Assembly (NCBI GenBank): GCA_044370415.1
Contig: JBILVO010000111.1
Coordinates: 1 to 13,622, forward strand
Direction: 5' to 3'
Source of the DNA: CAMCQY01 sp044370415
GTDB taxonomy: Bacteria > Planctomycetota > Planctomycetia > Pirellulales > UBA1268
Length of the DNA: 13,622 nucleotides
Shown: piece by piece, positions 1 through 6,068 of the stretch
Position numbering within the stretch: the first letter of the stretch is position 1
Layout: each line of letters begins with the position of its first letter
Notes under the pieces: model-generated
Seen by the model: only the letters and a program-made list of their open reading frames with translations
Told to the model about the DNA's origin: nothing
The model's database searches: none
Program-made: the position numbers and the translations under genes

Positions 1-786
1 GACCCGGGGCGCGAGGTCGAAAACTTCCGCATCGTCAAGTGGCTGACCACGTCCGACGAACGATCAGGGGGGCGTGGCGACTCGTTCGAGCAGGAGGAAC
101 CCCTCTACCGGCCGGTGCTGCGGCCGCCGGTTCCGGTGCTGACCGCGCTCGACGACGGCTCGATGGACGTCGGCGAGGAGGTTCGCATCCGGAAGAGCCC
201 GTTCGTGATCGGTCGCTCCGGCGGCGACCTGATGCTGCCGAACGACCCGACCGTTTCCAAGGAGCACGCGGAGCTGCGGCTCGTCGCCGCCCGCGGCGTC
301 GCGCACTGGACGTTGCAGAACCTCGGCAGCGTCAACGGCACCTTCGTGCGCGTGAACCACGCCAGCTTCTTCAGCGACACGATCGTCATCATCGGGTCGC
401 GGCGGTATCGGCTGGAGGGGCCGGTTCGCCAGTTGGGCGTCCCGTCGCCCGGCGCCGGCGAGGGAACGCTGCTGGTCGAACGGGAATCCTCCGACCTCGC
501 GTGGCCCACGATCGTCGAATCATCGGGCCGCGCCGACGGCGTGCGGCACGTCGTCAGGAAGCCGACGGTGACGATCGGAGGCGTCTACGGCGGGTGTGAC
601 ATCGAGCTGGATGATCCGCTCGTCTCACGGCATCACGCCACCCTGCACCGGGATCCCGCCGGTGTCTGGCAGCTGTCGGCCGGCAAGACGCGCAACGGCA
701 TCTGGGCCAACATTCAGTCGGTCGCGTTGACCTCGTACTGCTACTTTCAGTGCGGGGAGCAGAGATTCCGCTTCATGATCCCCTGA
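1..786 (+). CDS. Tandem FHA-domain protein (5' partial)
   Basis: The frame is open from the first base to a TGA at 784-786, giving 261 visible residues, so the true start lies upstream. The GTG at 115 is inside this open frame and has no reason to be the start. Two forkhead-associated (FHA) modules are visible. The first (about residues 60-120) has the FVIGRS motif (R72), SKEH (S86, H89) and VNGTF (N112), the usual phosphothreonine-binding set. The second (about 183-255) keeps SRHH (S209, H212) and RNG (N232), but the conserved GR is TIGG, with Gly at 194 where Arg is expected. FHA domains bind phosphothreonine peptides and usually act with Ser/Thr kinases in the cytoplasm. No membrane segment or signal peptide is seen in the visible part; the missing N-terminus could hold one or more other domains. 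The gene converges on the kinase-like gene and overlaps its 3' end by 40 bp. Confidence 0.85.
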   Translation, partial: DPGREVENFRIVKWLTTSDERSGGRGDSFEQEEPLYRPVLRPPVPVLTALDDGSMDVGEEVRIRKSPFVIGRSGGDLMLPNDPTVSKEHAELRLVAARGVAHWTLQNLGSVNGTFVRVNHASFFSDTIVIIGSRRYRLEGPVRQLGVPSPGAGEGTLLVERESSDLAWPTIVESSGRADGVRHVVRKPTVTIGGVYGGCDIELDDPLVSRHHATLHRDPAGVWQLSAGKTRNGIWANIQSVALTSYCYFQCGEQRFRFMIP

Positions 787-1643
787 AACGCCACCTCCGG
801 CAGGGCCTCGGTCGTGGCGTGGCCGCGGCCGGAGCGGATGCCGAGCCGGGTCAACAGCCAGCGTCGTGTCGAGCGGAAGGGCACCGCGACGCCACGGTGG
901 GCACGGATCCACCACGGCCGGGCGGCGTCGATGTCGGCGTTGGCGGCCCCGAGCTGGTCGGGGCGGTGGCGGGCACGGTGCTTGAACAGGTGATAGTCGT
1001 CGCTCTGCTGCAGGACGCGGAGCACGCCGCCGAATGCGGCCGCCAGCCAGCGGGGCCGCGATGGCAGGGCGAACGATATCTGGAAGTCGATGAGATGCGG
1101 GCCCCCGTCGTCGCCCACGAGGATGTTCTCCCGCTTGTGCAGGTCGACGTGGGCGACGCCGCGGCGATGCACCTCCGCCAGCAGCGCCGCCAGGCGTGGG
1201 AAGAAGTCGTCCGCCACCCGCTCGTGCTCGGCCAGCGGATGGCCGGTGATGTACTCGTGGCACACGGCGTTCGCCAGGGGGCGGCCCGCGACGCAGACCG
1301 GCCCGAGCGAGACGGGGATGCCTTCGATGCCGGCGAGCCGTTCCATGAAGCGGTGCTCGCGGGACGCCAGCAGCCTGCCAAGCCAGCGCATCGGCAGCAC
1401 GATGACAGGCTGGAGGCGGTTGAACTTGCAGACGGCGCGTCGACCGGCCGCCGCGTAGACGGCAGTCGCCGCCCACGAGTCGTGCTTGAGGATGGCGATC
1501 CTGTTGAACGTCACGCCGTGGAGCTGGACCGATGCGGGCGGGTCGTCATGGCCCAGTGCGCGAAACACGGCGGGCCGCGGCCGCACCCCGCCGCAGGCGA
1601 CTGGGACTCTGTCGGGCTCAGCCCCATCACGGAACGCGATCAC
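747..1643 (-). CDS. Atypical kinase-like protein (RIO/LPS-kinase-like fold)
   Basis: This 298-residue protein has the hallmarks of a divergent protein-kinase-like fold. There is a probable ATP-anchoring Lys in AVCKF (K73), acidic candidates for the alpha-C glutamate (E96 or E101), a catalytic loop HVDLHKRENILV (H165, D167, N173) and a metal-binding DFQ (D186) in place of DFG. D167 and N173 are six residues apart, one more than in classical Ser/Thr kinases, as in small bacterial RIO-like or lipopolysaccharide-kinase-like proteins. No clear glycine-rich loop is visible. The start is GTG at 1643, chosen because a GGAGG lies 6 nt upstream. No signal peptide or membrane segment is seen, so it should be cytoplasmic. 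The substrate cannot be read from sequence: it could be a protein, a sugar or a lipid-linked glycan. It diverges from the beta-helix gene and overlaps the FHA gene tail-to-tail. Fold assignment is fairly sure; family name and function are not. Confidence 0.75.
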   Translation of the reverse strand: MIAFRDGAEPDRVPVACGGVRPRPAVFRALGHDDPPASVQLHGVTFNRIAILKHDSWAATAVYAAAGRRAVCKFNRLQPVIVLPMRWLGRLLASREHRFMERLAGIEGIPVSLGPVCVAGRPLANAVCHEYITGHPLAEHERVADDFFPRLAALLAEVHRRGVAHVDLHKRENILVGDDGGPHLIDFQISFALPSRPRWLAAAFGGVLRVLQQSDDYHLFKHRARHRPDQLGAANADIDAARPWWIRAHRGVAVPFRSTRRWLLTRLGIRSGRGHATTEALPEVAFQGIMKRNLCSPH

Positions 1644-1649
1644 GCCGGT

Positions 1650-1654
1650 CCTCC
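1650..1654 (-). promoter_or_regulatory. Shine-Dalgarno deciding the GTG start of the kinase-like gene
   Basis: On the minus strand this reads GGAGG inside a GGGGGAGG run, 6 nt before the GTG at 1643. It is the best ribosome-binding site near the 5' end. A later in-frame GTG, before TFNRIAILK, has no such site. Confidence 0.6.
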
Positions 1655-1739
1655 CCCGTAGGCATCCGGTTATTCGTCTTCACCGGGCCGATTTCGTGAA
1701 CTTTTCCGCTTGTGATGGGCCGCGTGACGACGCGGACGT

Positions 1740-1767
1740 GGAAAACACAACGCCGTGCGGGTTTTCC
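1740..1767. repeat. Operator-like inverted repeat in the divergent intergenic region
   Basis: GGAAAAC at 1740-1746 and GTTTTCC at 1761-1767 are perfect inverted arms with a 14-bp spacer. Their centres are 21 bp apart, about two helical turns, as expected for a dimeric regulator's operator. The right arm also overlaps a small hairpin, GCGGG/CCCGC (1757-1772). The site lies between the divergent kinase and beta-helix genes, upstream of the candidate -10 for the latter. The evidence is pattern only, and arms this short can occur by chance. Confidence 0.3.
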
Positions 1768-1810
1768 CCCGCGTCGCCGCCGGGTGTGGCGGCAGGCATG
1801 CTCCCGGGGC

Positions 1811-1819
1811 TGCTATGCT
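1811..1819 (+). promoter_or_regulatory. Candidate extended -10 promoter for the beta-helix gene
   Basis: TGC followed by TATGCT (1814-1819) fits an extended -10 element (TGnTATnnT). It would place the transcription start near 1826 and leave a leader of about 26 nt before the ATG at 1852. No convincing -35 is seen at the expected distance, which extended -10 promoters can tolerate. Confidence 0.35.
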
Positions 1820-1851
1820 TCGCTCCGATCATCCACATCCGGGAGGGGAGC

Positions 1852-3255
1852 ATGGCGGACGTGCGAAATTACGGTGCCGTCGGGGACGGCGTCGCGGACG
1901 ACACCGACGCAATCCAGCATGCCGTGGCCGACGGTGACGGGCTGGTCGTCCTGCCGCGGGGTGACTATCGGATTTCCCGCACGATCGTGATCGATCTGGA
2001 GGCATGCCGGCGGACGGGCATCGATGGCTCGGCGGGAGGGGCCCGGCTGACGATGACCGGGCCGGGGCCGGCCATCGTCCTGCGGGGAACGCACCAGGGA
2101 AATGCCGACCCGCGGCAGTTCTCTCCCGAGTCGTGGGAACGTGAGCGGATGCCCGTCGTCCGCGACGTCGAGATCGCCGGGACGCACCCGGAGGCCGACG
2201 GCATCCGGATCGAGGGGGTGATGCAGCCCACCATCAGCGGCGTGCTGCTGCGGGGGCTGCGGCACGGCATCCACGTGACGAGGCGGGCCCGCAACCTGCT
2301 CGTCTCGCACTGCCACATCTACCGCAACACCGGCGTCGGCCTGTTCCTCGACGGGGCGAACCTGCACCAGGTGATCGTCACGGGGAGCCACATCAGCTAC
2401 TGCAGGCTCGGGGGCATCCGAATCGCCGGGGGCGAGATCCGCAACGTGCAGATCACGGGCAACGACATCGAATACAACAACAACAAGTCGATCGGAGTGC
2501 CCGACGCCGACGGCGAGCCGACGGCGGAGATCTACGTCGACTGTCGCGAGGGGACGATCCGCGAGGGCACCATCGCCTCCAACACGATCCAGGCCACGCC
2601 CTCGCCGGGCGGGGCCAACATCCGGTTCCTCGGCGGTGCGCGGGGGCTGGCGGGGGGGATGTGGACGATCGCCGGCAACCTCATCGGCAACCAGGAGGTG
2701 AACGTCCACCTGCAGGGCTGCCTCGGATTCGCGATCTCGGGAAACTACGCCTACAGCGCCACGCACCGCAGCATCCTGGTCGAGCGGTCGCGATCGATCA
2801 CGCTCGGCGCCAACATCATCGGCCACAACCCCGATTACGGCGACAAAGAGCTGTCGACGGGCGTCCGCTTCGTCGACTGCCAGGACTGCGTCGTCGAAGG
2901 GCTGTCGATCCAGGACGCGCTCGCCGGCCGGCACACGCTCGACGGCGTCGATCCGACGGCGAAGGAAGCCCTCGTCGAGCTGGTGCGCTGCCGCAGGATG
3001 ACGCTGGCCGCCTGCCATCTTCTCGAGGGCACGCCGGTGGGGCTGCTCGTCGACGACTGCCACGACACGCTCGTGACCGGCTGCACCATCCTGGATGACC
3101 GCGATCCGCCGCTGATGAAGACGGCGATCGCATGGCGGGCGCCCGCGGGCCGGCCGCCGGCCGGCTGCGGCGTGCACGGCTGCAGGCTGCAGGATCTGGC
3201 CGTGCCGGACGCCGTCTCGCGGGCCGACAACATCGTGGGGCCGCCGTCGCGTTGA
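1852..3255 (+). CDS. Right-handed parallel beta-helix protein, pectate-lyase superfamily
   Basis: This 467-residue protein opens with the hallmark of the Pectate_lyase_3 type N-terminal segment: VRNYGAVGDG followed by DDTDAIQ (residues 4-22), then a VLPRGDYRIS strand. The rest (about 100-440) is a run of short beta-strand turns rich in Asn, Gly, Ile and Val, for example NLLVSHCHIYRNTGVGLFL, VIVTGSHISYC, VQITGNDIEYNNN and FAISGNYAYS. This is the spacing of parallel beta-helix repeats. Such proteins bind, cleave or epimerise polysaccharides, or act as structural spikes; no catalytic set was identified, so the reaction is unknown. The ATG at 1852 has a strong purine-rich site (1841-1850) just upstream. 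The frame stays open upstream to 1486, but that part is antisense to the kinase gene and intergenic. No signal peptide is seen, which is odd for a carbohydrate-active beta-helix. The gene stands alone on this strand, between a divergent and a convergent neighbour. Confidence 0.85.
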   Translation: MADVRNYGAVGDGVADDTDAIQHAVADGDGLVVLPRGDYRISRTIVIDLEACRRTGIDGSAGGARLTMTGPGPAIVLRGTHQGNADPRQFSPESWERERMPVVRDVEIAGTHPEADGIRIEGVMQPTISGVLLRGLRHGIHVTRRARNLLVSHCHIYRNTGVGLFLDGANLHQVIVTGSHISYCRLGGIRIAGGEIRNVQITGNDIEYNNNKSIGVPDADGEPTAEIYVDCREGTIREGTIASNTIQATPSPGGANIRFLGGARGLAGGMWTIAGNLIGNQEVNVHLQGCLGFAISGNYAYSATHRSILVERSRSITLGANIIGHNPDYGDKELSTGVRFVDCQDCVVEGLSIQDALAGRHTLDGVDPTAKEALVELVRCRRMTLAACHLLEGTPVGLLVDDCHDTLVTGCTILDDRDPPLMKTAIAWRAPAGRPPAGCGVHGCRLQDLAVPDAVSRADNIVGPPSR

Positions 3256-3263
3256 CTGGCCGT

Positions 3264-3367
3264 GGACAAGGTCATCGATGGCCTTTGTCCGCGTGGTCGA
3301 CCGGTGAAAACGCCGAGGGGGTCCACGGTCTGGTCAGCCGCCGCTGCGGACCGCAGCCGTCCGGCGG
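3264..3367. terminator. Possible bidirectional terminator hairpins between convergent genes
   Basis: The 115-bp region between the stops of the beta-helix gene and pepT holds two inverted repeats. One is GGACAAGG (3264-3271) against CCTTTGTCC (3282-3290), with one bulged base. The other is GCTGC-GGACC-GCAGC (3343-3357), flanked by CCGCC (3338-3342) and GGCGG (3363-3367). Neither is followed by a T-tract, so a canonical intrinsic terminator is not shown. The position between converging genes supports a termination role. Confidence 0.35.
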
Positions 3368-3370
3368 GGG

Positions 3371-4603
3371 TCAGCTCCGCTCCTCACCCCACAGCGCCGC
3401 CAGGTGCAGGAGCACGTCGACGGCCGCCTGCATCTCCTCGAGGCTCGTCCATTCGAGCGGCGAATGCGGAGTGTGCTCTCCGGTCGAGAGGTTGGGGGTC
3501 GGCAGCCCGAGGGCGGTGAGCAACGAGCCGTCGGTGCCTCCCCGGATCACCTCCAGCCGCGGCTCGAGGCCGGCCAGCCGCGTGGCCGCGATCGCCTTCG
3601 CCAGTGCCCGCGGCTCGCGGGCGAGCCCGTCCCGCATGTTGCGGTACTGCGGCCGGATCGAGAGGTCGATGCGGGCGCGGGGGTGCGCCTCCCGCAGCCG
3701 CCGGGCGATCTCCTCGAGGAGCGCGGCGTGCGCGGCGAGCCCCGCATCCTCGAAGTCGCGCAGGATGAGCCGCGCCTCGGCGCGGCCGACGCCCCCCTCG
3801 ATGCCGTAGGGATGGATGAAGCCCTCGCGGCCGGCCGTCGTCTCCGGGCTGAGGCGGTCGGTCGGCAGCGCCGCCAGGAAGTCGGCCAGGATGCGGACGG
3901 CGTTGACCATCGTGCCCTTGCCGATCGAGGGATGAATGTTGACGCCGGTCACGGTGACCACCGCCGCGTCTGCGGAGAAAGTCTCGGCGTTGATGCCGCC
4001 GCGGCCGTCGCCGTCGAGCGTGTAGCCGCAGACGGCCCCGATCCGCGAGACGTCGAGGCCGGTGGTGCCGCGGCCGATCTCCTCGTCGCAGGTGAACACG
4101 AGGCGAATCGGGCCATGCGGGCCGCCGGCTCCCTGCACGAGCCGCTCCGCCGCGGTCATGATCACGGCCACGCCCGCCTTGTCGTCGGCGCCGAGCAGCG
4201 TCGCGCCGTCCGAGGTGATCACGGTGCCGCCGACGAGCCGCTCGAGGTCGGGGTTCTCGGCGACGCGGATGACCTGCGTCGGGTCGCCGGGCAGGGGGAT
4301 GTCGCGGCCGTCGTACGGGGCGTGCACGACGGGCACGACGCCCGTGCCCGACGTCTCTGGTGAGGTGTCGACGTGGGCCACCCAGGCGATCGTCGGGCTG
4401 CGGTGACCGGGAGTCGCCGGAACCGTCGCCATCACGATGCCGTGCTCCGAGAGCGACACGTCGGCGAGGCCGAGCGCCCAGCACTCCTCGGCGAGCAGGC
4501 GGCAGAGGTCGAGCTGCTTCGGCGTGCTCGGGCTGCCCGCGCCATGCTCGTCCGACTGCGTGTCGATCCGCACGTAACGGAGGAAGCGGTCGAGGAGTGA
4601 CAC
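3371..4603 (-). CDS. pepT: Peptidase T (tripeptide aminopeptidase, M20 family)
   Basis: This 410-residue protein matches peptidase T in length and in all key motifs. Peptidase T is a cytoplasmic di-zinc enzyme that removes the N-terminal residue of tripeptides. Visible metal and catalytic residues are HVDTSP (H77, D79), LGADDKAG (D140), TCDEEIGRG (E174 catalytic base, E175), YTLDGD (D197) and H380 in GEHTPHSP. The lid/dimerisation segment NIHPSIGKG and the RGGTDGS motif near the C-terminus are also present. The start is a GTG at 4603. Its ribosome-binding site is weak, but MSLLDRFLRYVRIDTQS aligns with the start of known PepT proteins, so the start is well supported. No signal peptide is present. 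The gene follows the DUF1501 gene by 43 bp on the same strand, with no terminator or promoter visible between them, so it may be the last gene of that operon. A direct functional link to the exported upstream proteins is not evident. Confidence 0.95.
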   Translation of the reverse strand: MSLLDRFLRYVRIDTQSDEHGAGSPSTPKQLDLCRLLAEECWALGLADVSLSEHGIVMATVPATPGHRSPTIAWVAHVDTSPETSGTGVVPVVHAPYDGRDIPLPGDPTQVIRVAENPDLERLVGGTVITSDGATLLGADDKAGVAVIMTAAERLVQGAGGPHGPIRLVFTCDEEIGRGTTGLDVSRIGAVCGYTLDGDGRGGINAETFSADAAVVTVTGVNIHPSIGKGTMVNAVRILADFLAALPTDRLSPETTAGREGFIHPYGIEGGVGRAEARLILRDFEDAGLAAHAALLEEIARRLREAHPRARIDLSIRPQYRNMRDGLAREPRALAKAIAATRLAGLEPRLEVIRGGTDGSLLTALGLPTPNLSTGEHTPHSPLEWTSLEEMQAAVDVLLHLAALWGEERS

Positions 4604-4646
4604 GGGGGAGAGGGCTCCGGGGGCGTGGGACTGTCGGCCGCCCGCG

Positions 4647-6068
4647 TCAGCCCATCAGTTCCTGGATCGGCCTGCCGTTCTCGACGAGGAGGGTCGGCCG
4701 GCCGGTGAAGTCATGGATCGTGACCTGCGAGGAGTCGATGCCGAGGTGGTGGTAGATCGTCGCCAGGAAGTCGTGGGCTGTGCAGCGGCGATCGATGACA
4801 GCCTCGGCGCGGCGGTCGGTGGCGCCGACCACCTGTCCGGGACGGATCCCGCCGCCGAACCAGATGTTGGAGAAGGCGGCCGGCCAGTGGTCGCGGCCGG
4901 GCTGCTGCGTGCCGGCAGGGCCGCTGGCGGCGCCGGCGCCCGTGCTCGCCCCGTAGCTGATCTTCGGCGTGTGGCCGAATTCGCCGGTCACGACGACGAG
5001 CACCCGCTTGTCGAGCCCGCGGTCGTGGATGTCCTCGACGAGCGCCGCGACGGCCTGATCGTAGGCGTCGGCCCGGAACCGCAGGGCCTCGAAGACGTGG
5101 TGGTTGACGGCGTGATCGTCCCAGTTGCCCACGCGGCCGCAGAGCGGGCCGCTGAGCTGGGTGGTCACGATGTCGACCCCGGCCTCCACGAGCCGCCTGG
5201 CCATCAGCAGCTGCTGGCCCCAGGCGTTTCGTCCGTAGCGATCCCGGGTCTTGTCGTCCTCCCGCGAGAGGTCGAAGGCGTCCTTCGCCCGCGGGTCGGT
5301 GAGCAGCATCATGGCCTGCGCCTCGAACTGGTCGAGCGCTTCCATCTCGAGCTGGCGGTCGACGGCCTGCTGCAGTCCGTCGAGCCGGCGCCGCAGGCTC
5401 GCGCGACGGTCGAGCCGGCCGAGCTCCGCCGCCCCGGACACACCGAGGTTGGGCACCGAGAATGTCGGCAGGCTCGGGTCGCCCGACACGGTGAAGGGTT
5501 GGTAGGCGTCGCCCACGTAGGCGGGCCCGTTGTACTCCAGCGGCGGATTGATCCCGACGTACCGCGGCAGGGGATTGGACCGGGGGACGTGCCGCGAGCG
5601 CAGGTAGTTGGTGGCGCACATCCAGTCGGGGTACTTCGGCTTCGGCTTGTCCTGCGTGGCCATGTCTCCCGAGAGCATCTGCATCGATCCCGCCGGGTGG
5701 CCGGGGGCCGTCTGCATCATCGACCGCACCGTCGTGAACTTGTCGGCGAGGGCCGCCTGGCGCGGCAGGAGCTCGGTGAAGTGCACCCCGGGAATCTTCG
5801 TGGGAATCGTGCGGAACGGGCCGCGATACTCGCTCGATGCGTCGGGCTTCGGATCGTAGGTGTCGAGCTGCGAACACCCGCCGGGCAGCCAGACCATGAT
5901 CATGGCCGTCGAGGACGGCGTCACCGCGGTCGGGTGCTCGGCCCGCAGCCGCAGCATGCCCGGCAGGGAGAGGCTCGCGAATCCGGCCAGCCCCGCTTGG
6001 AGAAAGTGCCGCCGGGCGCCCGGGCCCGCGCAGTGCTTCATGGCGGACGACATGTCGTGGTTGCTCAT
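4647..6068 (-). CDS. DUF1501 family exported protein with Tat-type signal
   Basis: This 473-residue protein belongs to the DUF1501 family, which is greatly expanded in Planctomycetes and related to the alkaline phosphatase/sulfatase fold; its reaction is not established. The N-terminus has a twin-arginine motif ARRHFLQ (R19-R20) followed by a hydrophobic stretch AGLAGFASLSLPGML, so export in folded form by Tat is likely. Family motifs are WLPGGCSQLDTYDPKPD (60-76), PAGSMQMLSG (125-134), VVVTGEFGHTP (358-368), GRDHW (391-395) and the C-terminal segment DFLATIYHHLGI (433-444). Many relatives have GGPSH where this protein has GGCSQ. The ATG at 6068 overlaps the TGA of the upstream PPC gene as ATGA and is preceded by a purine-rich GGGAGAGAAGAAG. 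The two proteins are therefore probably translationally coupled and work together. DUF1501 genes are commonly paired with DUF1549/DUF1553 genes, as in this operon. Confidence 0.92.
   Translation of the reverse strand: MSNHDMSSAMKHCAGPGARRHFLQAGLAGFASLSLPGMLRLRAEHPTAVTPSSTAMIMVWLPGGCSQLDTYDPKPDASSEYRGPFRTIPTKIPGVHFTELLPRQAALADKFTTVRSMMQTAPGHPAGSMQMLSGDMATQDKPKPKYPDWMCATNYLRSRHVPRSNPLPRYVGINPPLEYNGPAYVGDAYQPFTVSGDPSLPTFSVPNLGVSGAAELGRLDRRASLRRRLDGLQQAVDRQLEMEALDQFEAQAMMLLTDPRAKDAFDLSREDDKTRDRYGRNAWGQQLLMARRLVEAGVDIVTTQLSGPLCGRVGNWDDHAVNHHVFEALRFRADAYDQAVAALVEDIHDRGLDKRVLVVVTGEFGHTPKISYGASTGAGAASGPAGTQQPGRDHWPAAFSNIWFGGGIRPGQVVGATDRRAEAVIDRRCTAHDFLATIYHHLGIDSSQVTIHDFTGRPTLLVENGRPIQELMG

Noticed and set aside
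1486..1851. N-terminal extension of the beta-helix gene to an upstream ATG
   Set aside because: The extension is antisense to the kinase-like gene and crosses the intergenic region. The ATG at 1852 has a strong ribosome-binding site and starts just before the family's N-terminal motif.
3404..4363. Plus-strand open frame of 319 codons opposite pepT
   Set aside because: It is antisense to a gene with all peptidase T active-site residues and has only biased composition.
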